Below, in pieces: positions 1-10,425 of a stretch of 64,000 nt of DNA (its first letter is position 1; each line of letters begins with the position of its first letter). The position numbers and the translations under genes are program-made. The notes beneath the pieces were generated by a model. The model did not search any database. It saw only the letters and a program-made list of their open reading frames with translations, and was not told the DNA's origin. Origin of the DNA: Lingula anatina (taxonomy: Eukaryota > Brachiopoda > Lingulata > Lingulida > Lingulidae); NCBI RefSeq assembly GCF_001039355.2, contig NW_019775747.1, positions 386,752-450,751 of the forward strand, in the 5' to 3' direction.

Positions 1-231
1 AGAGCCTATCTGACAGAGATTGATGGGTGAAGCCTCGGAATGCTAGTATAACCTAACATTTGTCATGCCTAATTCACAACAGTTAACATCACACACCTAC
101 AGAGCTATTGTATACAGTGCATGATCTAAATAATAAGATCATAGCTCTACCAAGAAGGAAATTTAAGTTGCGTCATATTGTAAAACCTTTTTTTGTCCCA
201 CATATTGTTTAGTTTTTTGACCTTTTAACTT

Positions 232-265
232 GGGGGTGGGGGGTGGGGGTGGGATTGGGGGTGGG
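232..265 (+). repeat. G-rich tract with G-quadruplex potential
   Basis: At least five runs of three or more G lie within 34 bases, separated by loops of one to three bases. This satisfies the standard G3+N1-7 pattern for an intramolecular G-quadruplex on the plus strand. It lies about 1 kb upstream of the candidate first exon. Confidence 0.7.
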
Positions 266-829
266 ATAAAGAGAAGTTATAAATTCAGTAGGGGTGGGTC
301 GGTGGGTATAAGGGGGGTAAGATTGAGGCTCTGAATACAAAAGATGGGGCCTTTATTATTTTTTTAAGCTGATAAAAACTCTTTGCCATTAATACCACAA
401 TGATAAGAGGTGCTTCTAAAACTCCAGTGTACTATAAAATAGTGATGTCACCTGGATCACATTGGATATAGTGAAATTATCATAGACGTGTTTATCTGAG
501 ACAGTTTATCATTCACCACTGGTACTAATTACTGACAGAGTCAGATATACCAAGCCATTAAAAGTTTCATAGGCATATATTTAAATCAGAACCAATTAAG
601 TTCAGTGCTAGACCAGGTCTCTTTACATTTGGGCCTGGCGCCGGATCACAGAAAATTTTGAGCTCATAATCTTGATATTCGAGAATTTGATATGCTGATC
701 TTAAATAATCCCCATTAATGCTTTACAACCAATACATTAAGTGTTTTGAAACTGAATAATCGGAGAAGTTGATTGTATGAGATACATGGATGAGCAGACA
801 AACTGGTATTTTTGAAGTTACAAAATTGT

Positions 830-832
<3 letters not shown>

Positions 833-864
<32 letters not shown>
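833..864 (+). repeat. (GA)n microsatellite
   Basis: Uninterrupted GA dinucleotides, about 16 units. It is followed by a looser GGGA/GGAA-rich stretch to about 915. Confidence 0.95.
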
Positions 865-867
<3 letters not shown>

Positions 868-1127
868 CGAAAGCAGGTTAAGGTGAAAGAGGGAAGAAGG
901 GAGGGAGGGAAGAAACTGGCATGTTGTCGAAAACTTTCCTTAAGTGTGCCATTTTAAGTGAGTAAAAAATTCTCTCCAACCCTCCCCCCCCCCCTCCTCC
1001 ACCCCACCCCCTCACCTCCCTCTATTACCCCATCCTGGCACCTCATAAAATCCCAGACAGATGTCCTTGATGTATTGATATAAAGTAGTTTCATTTTACC
1101 CAGCTGAGGTCTACCTCCACTGAATGC

Positions 1128-1213
1128 ATGACCCCACTGTGGACAGTGCGTTCCTCGTGGGGTCTACGAAAGCATGCAGCTCGTGAATTATTCAGCGCTA
1201 CAAATTGTTTTGT
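1128..1213 (+). other. Alternative candidate first exon or 5' UTR with strong donor
   Basis: An ATG at 1128 opens 28 codons that run into a consensus GTAAGT donor at 1214. The reading frame ends at phase 2. Joined to the acceptor at 9837 it would meet a stop after about 20 codons, so it cannot code into that exon. It could instead be a 5' UTR with a short upstream ORF, in which case translation would start at ATG 9848 in the next exon. This competes with the coding exon proposed at 1240-1321, and the sequence alone does not decide between them. Confidence 0.25.
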
Positions 1214-1239
1214 GTAAGTTTGCATAAAGATATATAACA

Positions 1240-1321
1240 ATGGGGGCATTAATTCCCTTTTATGACCTCGTGATCAAAGTGGTGCCATACTATGTGGACC
1301 ACATCAATGGAGACCCTGTTG
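1240..1321 (+). CDS. Candidate first coding exon, unknown protein (phase-1 donor)
   Basis: The ORF starts at ATG 1240 in a good initiation context (A at -3, G at +4) with an in-frame TAA a few codons upstream, so this ATG would be the true start. It gives 27 codons beginning MGALIPFYDLVIKVV and then one base before a GTAATG donor at 1322. The donor is weaker than consensus at positions +5 and +6. Its phase (1) matches the acceptor phase of the exon at 9837; the split codon becomes Gly and the frame stays open. The peptide is hydrophobic and aromatic and resembles no family I can name. A one-in-three chance phase match and the weak donor keep confidence low. The main alternative is that the exon ends at 1213 and is untranslated. 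Confidence 0.35.
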
Positions 1322-2198
1322 GTAATGTTTTTCAGTCGTTTAATATCTCACGGCTGATTAGTTTTAATGTCAGGAAAAAATAGGGAAGCTATGAGAAACA
1401 TCATTAAGCAGATTGATGTGAATATGTTATCTTGCTCTTAATGTGATGTAATTTTGATAAGACAAGAGCCCCTTTTGCCAGTGTGCTTACCATGATTTGT
1501 AAACCTTCTGAGTGTTTTTTTTTTTTACTGCCATAGTTTATAGTAAGCTGTTATTACTAAATCATGCAGTCCTATTGTGTGCAGTTGAATGGCGGGCGGG
1601 GCCATTGAGTGTTGTTTGTTACGAGACACAATAGTAGAACAAATTATGAACCTAGAATTGAGTTACCTTTTATTTGATTTTTACATTATACACTTTTTGA
1701 GCTTACTCTAGTTTCAACTTGCAGTTAGGCTGAAAGATCGATCAAGGCCCTACAACTTCTGAATTTGTGAAATCGGATGAAAACGGTAATCTGCATTTAT
1801 CTTTGATCAGCCTTTTGTGTGGTCTTTAATTGTTTTTGCATAATTTATGATAAATGATAATATTTTTATCAGTGATGTCTTGAATTATAGTAGGAATCTT
1901 AAAGTGGGTCAATTTAAAAAAGTCACTGCATAGGATAATGTAGTCAATTTGTAGGTGCAAGTCAAAGCACAAAAGGATTTAATATGCTACTGGTGTGATT
2001 TTTGTCTATACAAAATTTTTTGGGGAGCCTGTTTGACTGGTTATAAGGGGAAATATCTGTAATGAAAACCTGGGAAATCTGTCTTATTTAAGAGGGACTA
2101 ACGTCTTTGAACCGTAGCTTTGTAATCAAATTTTAAATCATTTCATTGTTTCATTAAGAACAACAGAAGACGGGGTACACCACAGGTATGCTGTTTGT

Positions 2199-2417
2199 AA
2201 GGGCGCATTCCCATAGATTTTAGATCGATCTATCTCCATGGGGAGTCTCACTAGATTACTGTCGGTTAATCCGGCTTAAATGTCCGTCCTGCCTACTACA
2301 AGTTGTAAGGGGGTAATTAACTTTCATGCCCGCTCGGCTGACAGCTATTAAGCGTTAACCCCCAGGGAGTTAGGTCGATCTAGTTGGAGTGATCTAATCT
2401 CTGGGAATGGGATCTAA
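2199..2417 (+). mobile_element. MITE family B, copy 1
   Basis: The left end reads AAGGGCGCATTCCCATAGAT and the right end, reverse-complemented, starts TTAGATCCCATTCCCAGAGA, giving imperfect terminal inverted repeats of about 45 bp. ATCGATC-like motifs lie inside each end. The internal part shares a long colinear match with the copy at 18286-18518. There is no ORF of note, so this is a non-autonomous DNA transposon. The GGGNNCATTCCC end motif is shared with family A elements in this window, which suggests mobilisation by a related transposase. Confidence 0.75.
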
Positions 2418-3253
2418 GTGTACTTAGTACATGTAGTTTTTAACAGGTCAACATAATGAGTATTCACACAGCAGGATTTCAAAAGATGAATTGCAATGAA
2501 GCATATTCTTTCTGATATTAGATAAAAAACATTTAAGTTAAAAGTAATACACCAATGTAAAACCTCTGGGCTAGATCTGCCCAACTGCAGTGTAAACCAT
2601 TTTTTCCACCAAAGGCCTTGTGACCTTAAAATAAGGCAAACACCAGCTGCACATAAATCAACATGTTGTCATTTATCCAACTGTTAATAGAACCTAGTGT
2701 CACATGTATCCATTGCTCAGCTGCAACATTTGAGCCTTCTTTGATGCAGTAACTGGACTTTTATGATTTGCAAGGGCTCATTTAGATGTGCACTGAAATC
2801 ATGTTCCAGTTGAAACTTTTTATGGACCTTTTTGGGTAGAGAAGTGCAGCCATGGAGGCCTCAAACTTTGAAGATGTTGGGATTGCGGCCACCACTTACC
2901 ATTTAAGCTTGTTTGCAATGAAAATGGGAATGGGATCCCAACATGTAGAAGGTTTTCAGAAGTGAATATATGCATAAACCAAAGTGACAGGGATTCCATC
3001 GGATTGTGTTAATATCTGATTTAGTCAAAAAAAGTTTGCAGAACTTGAAAAACTTTCCAAGCAAGCATTCAGCTTATCCCAGCCATAACACAGTGCTTTT
3101 TTTCAATGTAATTCTTCACTTAACACATTTTTTATCAGCTGAATGTAGAAGTTCAATATTTTTGAATATTTAAAATATATGTACAGCTCTATAATTTACG
3201 CTTAAAACATTTATATTATTATTTTCACCCAGATGCTGGAAGCATTTTCTTTA

Positions 3254-3514
3254 TGGTAATGACTCAATCTTTTCAATGGGGAAAATCGTGAATTTGACAG
3301 ATACAGTATATTTTTTAAGTCACCAGTTCCTGAACATTCCTATTGTGGTTGCTACAGAATTGATAAGCAGGCTACCTGATAGTTCTATTCTAGACAGAAA
3401 AAAAAGCACCACAAATGCTTTATATCTATATATAGAAAATATTTTACATGATTCCAAAATTATGTTTCAGAAAAATTGATAATTTTCTCCATTGAAAAGA
3501 TCTAGTCATTACTG
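3254..3514 (+). mobile_element. MITE family C, copy 1
   Basis: Terminal inverted repeats: the left end is TGGTAATGACTCAATCTTTT and the right end, reverse-complemented, begins AGTAATGACTAGATCTTTTC; both continue with CAATGG. The interior includes the motif AAAAGCACCACAAATGCT, also seen in the copies at 18084-18281 and 22427-22663. The 67-codon ORF inside is not shared as protein between copies and is treated as chance. Confidence 0.75.
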
Positions 3515-4643
3515 TACCTGCCAGTGCTAATAGACAATGGAAGCTGAAACATTCACACCGTTGGTCACATGATTGCATGATTGTGATGTCATATCCGGAA
3601 GGGTCAATACATACCTCCTTTTGCTGGATGGCACTGTCAAAATGGTTGACACAAGATGAAACTACTGTTGCTTGGAATTAATGTTTCTTCTAAATTTTTA
3701 GACCAAGAAAAAAATCACTTAAAAACTTATTGGTTTGGATTGATTGCGTCATTTGAACTGTTTGACACAAAAACCTAGTCAAGACAATTAACCATCTTTG
3801 AGGAAATGTGGTTGTCATAAAGGTCATACTCAGACATTAAAGCCAATTACTGACTTACTTTGATGATCTTTCATTTTGTTTATACTCCTTTTTTTCTGTG
3901 TTTGAAAGCTAAGTAAGAAAAGTACTGCAATCAAAAATTAATTTGAAACAAATTGAACAGTAAGGACAAAAGGCCTTGAAGAATGCCATGATTACATTGG
4001 GAAAAAAAGCAGCACAACAGTTATAACTCAGTTTTTGGCCTGTGTCTGAAAACTGAGCAAAGAATTTTGTAGTAAAGACCAAAGCGTTTAAAGTATGCGG
4101 GTGACTGTGTTGAATTCAATGCCGCACAACATTCCTTCCTTGTGTAACAGCTGGAAGAATGTCTTGTTTGGGTGTAGACATTACGATGAATTACACATTA
4201 ACTACAATTTGTAGTAGCAGCTCTCATCCAAAGATTATCAAATATAGATTATGATTATAAAAGGAACGAGGTTATGCACTGAGCATCCAGCTTGTGGTAC
4301 TGTTACTGGCAGGTTGAGTTAATTAATGCCTGAGCAAGATATGAAGCTACATTTATACAATTATTGTGAAAAAATGTGAATTATATACATGACATTTAGA
4401 AACTGGGTTTCTACCAATGGCAATTGAAATTAAAATGCTTGTGAATTCGATTTTGTACCCTTAAAACTGAACATTTCGAAATAAAAATTATAACCAAATA
4501 TAAACTGTAAGAACAAGATACTGGAATAGATAAGGATTAGTAAGAACTTATCAACTATAAAATTGCCCTATCATGCTTTAGTTCTTCATCCAAATGTATG
4601 GTATGTTGATTACATCCTAAAAAGTATTGCATCAATTTAAGCC

Positions 4644-4905
4644 TTAGGGCACATTCCCAATGAAACTATTGGTCTATGTAGATCGATCCAACTCTGTGGA
4701 AACCCTCACTGATTGCAATAAGTCTAGCTGATTGACACACCTCCTCTTCTTTCCAATGTGCTTGTGTAATCACCATATTTTCTGTATTCTACTCAATGCC
4801 AGGAGGAGGCGTTTTAATTTGTTAATCTGATTGTATTCAGCGAGAGTCCCAACGGGGTTGAATCGATGTATGTAGAACGATAATTTTATTGGGGATGAGC
4901 CTTAA
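4644..4905 (+). mobile_element. MITE family A, copy 1
   Basis: The left end TTAGGGCACATTCCCAATGA and the reverse-complemented right end TTAAGGCTCATCCCCAATAA form imperfect terminal inverted repeats flanked by TTA/TTAA. The interior has a GATCGATC-like motif near each end and a 'CCAGGAGGAGGC' block shared with the copy at 62499-62672. About 260 bp, no coding capacity. Confidence 0.75.
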
Positions 4906-5545
4906 GTATCAGATATTTGTTGTCACTCAATAGTGAATATTATAGATTTGCTTAAGTACTTCAAAATAGATTGCGTGGTTGATAAATACATTTTATCAAA
5001 GAGGGGATTTTTTTGTCATTCTGTTGACTCATTCATTCTTGAAATATGTCATGTGAGTTTAATATGTTTATGGTTTAGTATATTCAGGCAGCAAGATAAA
5101 CATACTGAAAATATATATAAAAAAAAAAAAGAAAAAAAAAAAAAACAGATGGACATTTGGACTGGCTATCACAAAAAAATTTGCTGGACTAAAGGTCATT
5201 TTTATCAGACTGATTGTAAATTTAAAATGGCAGCTCTTAGAACTGTTGCTGGTTCTTTGAATTGACTGAACACAGTGATTTTTTTCTTTGCATTTTTTCT
5301 TCTCATGTGGTCCAGGGACCCCAGTTGTAAAACCACCGTGACATTTCTTCGTTTATTTTTTTTCTGACAGATCCAAATCCAGTCTGATTTCTCAGATGTT
5401 TTATATATGGGATGGTGAGCTCCTGCTGGATTGCAGTCTCCTGCATCAGTGATAAATCAGTTTGGTCAGATTGACATCAGTTATCATCTGGTTCTAAACT
5501 TGGACTGATTCATTCCTTGTCTGAATGCGCCTGCGGCCTATTATA

Positions 5546-5652
5546 ACAAAGGGATAAATCGGTCTAAGTTTAGGCTCAGATGATGACTCTATACTATACT
5601 ATACTATAGAGTCATCATCTGAGCCTAAACTTAGACCGATTTATCCCTTTGT
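5546..5652. repeat. Near-perfect 107-bp hairpin (foldback)
   Basis: The left arm starts ACAAAGGGATAAATCGGTCT and the right arm ends with its exact reverse complement. The arms are about 50 bases and essentially perfect, with a very short TATACTATAC loop. A direct repeat of GTCTGAATGCGCCTG / GTCTGAATACACCT flanks the hairpin. As RNA it would make an extended double-stranded stem. It may be the palindromic end of a MITE or a recent inverted duplication. Confidence 0.9.
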
Positions 5653-6308
5653 CTGAATACACCTATAGAGCCATTAATAGTGCAGTCAGACCAAAATGGT
5701 TCATGATTTGGATATTTGTGTTAAACTATTTTTATTGCATAACAGGGAGCACTTAAAGTAATTCAACTATGCTAGATGTGTTTTACATGACAGAACAGTC
5801 TATTTTATTTCATATGTTGAAAACCATATAATTAATAGAAGTCAAAAAGAAATAACAACAAAAAAGAGCCAATCAACATAAAGTACAGAAAACAGGCACC
5901 TGAAATGAAAACCACAAGAAAAGCCATTAGAGAAATATCATCAAACGTGCACACCAATTTCAGGTGCTACAAGACTATGATGAGTAATTTTGAGGTCTGT
6001 GCGGCATAATACGAAGATTAGCATACAATGCATTGTATCATTTAACAGCCGTATTTTATGACCCCTTGGAGTAACATATATAGGAAATAATAGTTAAGAT
6101 ACGAGACTCATAAAACTTTGTCTCATAGACCTCATTTTGAGGAAGTTCATCAGGCTTATTTACCTGTAATAGATACTAAAAGTATTCTTACCCCAGAAGA
6201 CATTTTCATCAGAATAATGATTTGATTCATTTTATTGTCTTATGCATGCTGTTATAAGAGTTATTAAAGAAAAAGAAAAAAAAAAAAACCCAAAAAAAGT
6301 GAGACTAT

Positions 6309-6621
6309 GGGACCATTCAGAATGAGAAGATTCGAGTGCTAACTGGTCCATGGCCTTAATATGGCAGACCTACATGAAAGGAAGACTGCTTAATCCTGTA
6401 ATGGTCTCTCCGCCCCTCACACGCCTCCCCACGCATTGTCCCATGACCGATCGATTTTGAGCCGAGATTCAATTACTGTGCCCCTGCAGGGACGATGCGT
6501 GGGGAGGCGTGAAAGAGGCGTAGAGACCATTACAGGATTAAACGGTCTTCCTTTCATGTAGGTCTGCCATATTTAGGCCATGGACCAGTTAGCACTCAGA
6601 TCTTCTCATTCTGAATGGCCT
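6309..6621. mobile_element. Foldback MITE with about 140-bp inverted repeats
   Basis: The left arm from GGACCATTCAGAATGAGAAG is matched by an inverted copy ending CTTCTCATTCTGAATGGCC. Both arms contain the blocks TAATCCTGTAATGGTCTCT and CCCACGCAT. The arms differ at a few sites only, with a spacer of about 50 bases near 6440-6490. CTATG occurs just outside both ends and may be a target-site duplication. There is no ORF. The interior is markedly more GC-rich than its surroundings. Confidence 0.85.
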
Positions 6622-7868
6622 CTATGCTGCCAGTACAGACGTGGAAAGTTTTGTACATATTTCTGGTCGTGTGATCTAGATATGTAGCTGCGGAGCTTGC
6701 CTCCTAGGGGCTGTACCCCAAGGATGGTACCCTAGGGGCTCTGTAAAGTGGAAGGTCAAATCCAAATAACACTTTGGATTTAAGTGCCATTTCACTTTTT
6801 GCCCCAGCATTGCTATTGAGAATGATCATTTAAATTGACTGAAAATAAAAGTTACATGGGTTGTGTAGATGACTACTCGTTGAAGTTCCCCTGTGAGTAA
6901 TAATTTATTATCTTAATTCAAGTACTTTTTTGAGACGTCTCATTATGAAACCCAAGATGTGACCAGTGGGCCAAATTTATTTCTCATTTAAATATTATAA
7001 AATTATTTCAAAATTATAACAATTTTCATACCTTTTGAATTTTTTCAGCATTCTGTTAGGTTTTTTGACCAACTCGACTATAAAGATATTTGTGATTTTG
7101 TCTGTAGACCACTACTATACATACAGTAACATCTTTGTTTATAGAGCAGAAAATTTTATTTAATTTTTTCATGGGCACTTAACCAAAGTCTATTTCAAAA
7201 TGTACTTATCTGAAGTAATCATTGACATAACTTTCCATTTCTGCCAAACTCGACATCCATGTCTGCATGCTCAGCAAATAAATAGATACTCGTAAATTAT
7301 TAATTTTGGTGAACCTAATCCACTCGTTGAGGTCATCGTGAAGAAGAGTGCCGAGATATGGAGATATGTAGGGGTTGCGTGACTGTGAACTGGCCTGATG
7401 TCGCCTTTGATGGATGACGGCAGATCTGTCAGCACTGGAGGGGAAGCCCCTGGATGTCTGGCCATTGACTCACCCATCGAATTAACAATGTACCATTAAA
7501 CTTCCCCTCTAAAAAACAACATGTGACCAGTTTAAGTGGAGTAAAAGCCGTGGTTAGTGAGCGTACTAGTAGTACAGTGTACAGTAGACAGTCTGTTGTG
7601 CTAGGATACCAAGTGTTGCTCACTTATAGTTTTGTTCAAGGCACCTGCTATACAGTAAGTTATTGTTGGTCATTGAGAGGGATTTGTGGTGGATACATGT
7701 GCGTGTGTTGTAGTACAACTGTGTGTCTGGATAATTGTGTACATTATTAGTACTTCAATTTTCCTTGCACTTTTTTTGAGTTGGAAGAGTCCTCAGTAAG
7801 TCTCTCTTTCTCTCTCTTTCTTCTTTCCTCTTTTGGTTCTTATTTACTTTCACGAGTTGGATGATCCC

Positions 7869-7875
<7 letters not shown>

Positions 7876-7905
<30 letters not shown>

Positions 7906-7906
7906 G
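7876..7906 (+). repeat. (CT)n microsatellite
   Basis: About 15 uninterrupted CT units, preceded at 7801-7820 by a shorter interrupted CT tract. Confidence 0.95.
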
Positions 7907-8044
7907 TGTACTTACCCACCTATTTATATTGAATAAATGCCTTCTGCCCCCCCCTTCCATTTACTCTAGCTCAGTTGCATATATATGGAGTAAACAACAT
8001 TTACATGTACTACACAAATGTACTCTCATAAGTGTATCCATGCT

Positions 8045-8064
8045 ACCCCCCCCCCCCCCCCCCC
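8045..8064 (+). repeat. Poly-C run
   Basis: About 20 consecutive C. Similar long C runs occur at about 58730-58749 and about 59484-59496. Such runs are prone to length error in sequencing. Confidence 0.95.
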
Positions 8065-8762
8065 ACTCAGGGTTTTCCAGAATTAATTCTGCCATGTAAA
8101 TCAGAGTTAGTACTTGTAACACCTGTTGCCTTGTTTACAATACATGCAAGTCATTTTTGTGTGCCCACATTAGCACTGATTATCAGGTCACAAAAGGTGG
8201 TGTTAGCAATGAAAAGGATTTGGAGAGGGGTTTGATGGTAAAATGTCTTTATTTAGTATTTTCTTTTATTATTTGAAAATATTTAAAAAATATTTCTCTA
8301 GCTTTAAAGATATATAAGAAAATTAAGTTAATGATTTGTTTATTTACATAGCGATAAGTAATGTTTGTATATAAAAGCTATGAAAGTAAAATGTCAGATG
8401 TACCACAAGCATGTGATGTAAAGTCACTGTATCTTACAAGGTTGATGTATCCTTTCCTTCATCCTTTCATTTTTCTTTTCCTTTTTCTAGATTCTTTTGT
8501 TATACCTATATGAAAACAATTTCATTAGTTGCAACTTCTGAATTTTCATGGTTTAACCGAAATGATTCTACCATATTTAGTCTTTGTAGAATATATTGTC
8601 AATCTGCAGTTTGCACATAAAGCTTTGTGAAAATACTTGTTTTTTTTTTTGCATTAAAAAATGGGCAGTGCTACTAAACTTTGAGGTGCATTAACATTCT
8701 ACTTATGACCATTCAATTTAGTATCATTAGCCTGTTGATCTAAACTTCGAGTCCAATGTTTA

Positions 8763-8870
8763 AGATCCCATTCCCATACCTAGATCAATCTGGCAGGATC
8801 GACCCATCTCTGAGGAGATTCTCGCTAAATTGCATTCGGGTTAAGAGGCTTAGATGTCTAAGTCTACTTT
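8763..8870 (+). mobile_element. Fragment of MITE family A/B end
   Basis: Starts with AGATCCCATTCCCATACCTA followed by GATC-containing motifs, matching the terminal region of families A and B. I cannot find the opposite terminus nearby, so it is called a solo, degraded end. Confidence 0.5.
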
Positions 8871-9175
8871 GACCCAGGTCAGTAGTATATTCGTAATGAA
8901 TTTTAAAAAGTGCCTGTTCAGTTACAAAAAAGAAAATGGTCCTGTTTTTAGACCACTAGTTACTCAATGTGAGTGGACTACTGCAGATTTTATCCTGATT
9001 TGAAATTTAGACCCAAAATTTTGTGCTGACACTTCAAACAAACTTTCAGTCACAAGCTGCTTGTTAGCTATATGGTTCCTGGGGATCATGATGCTTTTGA
9101 ATCATTGTCACCATTAGGTACATCATATGACTGAACTCAGTATCAGCAATTACCGGTGGGTGGGAAAATGTGTTT

Positions 9176-9403
9176 GGATCCATTCCCAATGCAACTATCG
9201 CCCTAGGTTGTGTAATGTATTTTCTGTCGCACTCAAAGTTAAATGAAAAAGCTTCCAGGAGCCGAGCGAATGTGAAAGTTCATCACTTCCTAGCTGCTTG
9301 TGGAGGTGTGTCATTCATTTAATCTAATTGCATTTGACAAGAGTCTTTGTGGAGTTGGATCGTTCTACCTAGTACAGTAGTTTCATTGGGGATATACCCT
9401 TAG
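9176..9403 (+). mobile_element. MITE family A, copy 2
   Basis: The left end GGATCCATTCCCAATGCAAC and the right end AGTTTCATTGGGGATATACC are inverted relative to each other. The right part matches the copy at 4644-4905 (the 'GTTGGATCG' block followed by TTTCATTGGGGAT). The element ends about 430 bp upstream of the exon at 9837. Confidence 0.7.
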
Positions 9404-9836
9404 ACTTGTTCCATTTGGTTAGATATTGCAATTTCAATTTGGAAGGCTAAATGAAACCCACTTTATTTGAAATATTCTTGTGCTACTTGTGTCAGGAAAT
9501 GGAGGAATGCAACCACCCACTTTTTTTTTTGTATTGAATAATTCTCTAAATTGAGTTGAGGAGAAAACCTGAGGGGTGGGTGAGTATATATAGGTTACTT
9601 CAGAAAAAAAGGAATTGTGCTCAAAAATCTTCTTTTTGAAGTCTTTTCCAACCAAGTTTTTTTATTTATTTTTGTACATAGCAACCATACTGTCATATTT
9701 CTGACACAACTTGCACATTCAGATCTGATGCTGAATCAGAATCATGTTCTCGTTTTTGTTTTCCCAACATCACATGGTACAATCTTCATGCTGATATGTA
9801 TATAAAGACCAATATTCTCGTCTTTTTCCTCCTCAG

Positions 9837-9980
9837 GATCCAGGAACATGTCCGAGCGAGGACGTGTCAATGGGAAGCCGGACTCCCCGGGGATTAGCAG
9901 TGACCCTGCAGTAAGACGCAGTGCATTTGTAGTGACCATACCCTCTAGTAAGACTCAAGGTTTGACAGCAGTGCAAACAG
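9837..9980 (+). CDS. Internal coding exon, unknown protein (phase 1 in, phase 1 out)
   Basis: The acceptor is a pyrimidine-rich stretch ending CCTCCTCAG; the donor is CAG|GTAAGT at 9981, both near-consensus. The exon is 144 nt. Only the frame containing ATG 9848 is open through to the donor; the phase-0 and phase-2 frames have stops. The peptide begins SRNMSERGRVNGKPDSPG and continues with a VRRSAFVVTIPSS segment. RRS fits a basophilic (PKA-like) kinase site. The sequence is polar, without a signal peptide or membrane segment, and looks like a disordered N-terminal region. GC is clearly above the flanking DNA. If the upstream exon is non-coding, ATG 9848 (A at -3) could be the start. I do not recognise the family. 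Confidence 0.75.
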
Positions 9981-10010
9981 GTAAGTGGTTGACGGGTGAG
10001 ATTGCTGTCG

Positions 10011-10185
10011 CTGGGGTAGCGCTAACACTCGCCAATTTAGCCAAATGCTAAAATTGACTTAAATTGGCTCAACAAAAAGAGCTTGATTTGACTTCTTTTA
10101 GTCAAATTATTACCATTTGTGAAAACAAATTGACAAAAAAGTGGTGATTTGGCTAAACGAAAAAAAATTGCTAGCGCTACCCCAG
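10011..10185. mobile_element. MITE family D, copy 1 (intronic, 30 bp after splice donor)
   Basis: Terminal inverted repeats CTGGGGTAGCGCTA at the left and TAGCGCTACCCCAG at the right are perfect over 14 bases and continue imperfectly to a shared GGCTAAA motif. About 175 bp. The interior has internal inverted TTAGCCAAA / TTTGGCTAA blocks. A second copy is at 40206-40386. It starts only 30 bp downstream of the splice donor at 9981, so its hairpin would form close to the 5' splice site in the transcript. Confidence 0.85.
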
Positions 10186-10195
10186 TGTTCTCACT

Positions 10196-10425
10196 GTTGG
10201 TGTTGTTACTGTGAGACTGTTGTTGGTGTTGTTACTGTTGGTGTTGGTATTATTGTAACTGTGAAAGTGTTGTTGGTGTTGTTACTATAATGATTGTTTG
10301 TTTGGTATTTTTACTGTTGATGTTGCTGTTGTCACTGTTGATGTTATTACTGTAAAACTGCTGTTTTTGGTTTTGTTACTGTTGATGTCGATGTTGTAAT
10401 GAAACTGATGTTGTCACTGTTTCAG
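10196..10425 (+). repeat. Degenerate GTT/GTTG-rich tandem repeat
   Basis: Repeated motifs of the type TGTTGGTGTTGTTACTG, TGTTGATGTT and ACTGTGA, with irregular unit length. A degenerate mini/microsatellite directly downstream of the MITE. Confidence 0.75.

Larger units (their letters stand above)
1..1127. other. Non-coding flank with simple repeats
   Basis: No coding exon is recognisable here. The stretch holds a G-rich block (232-265), a GA microsatellite (about 833-864), a GGGA/GGAA-rich tract (about 890-915) and a C-rich tract (about 978-1020). Sequence complexity rises from about 1100, just before the candidate 5' exon region. If the gene starts near 1.2 kb this would be upstream flank; otherwise it is intron. 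Confidence 0.5.
1322..9836 (+). other. Putative intron 1 (about 8.5 kb)
   Basis: No further exon with convincing splice sites is visible on either strand. The stretch holds MITEs at 2199-2417, 3254-3514, 4644-4905, 8763-8870 and 9176-9403, a 107-bp near-perfect hairpin (5546-5652) and a 313-bp foldback element (6309-6621). It also has poly-A/poly-T runs, a CT microsatellite near 7.87 kb and a C-run near 8.05 kb. The intron ends in a pyrimidine-rich tract and a CAG acceptor at 9834-9836. Confidence 0.5.
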
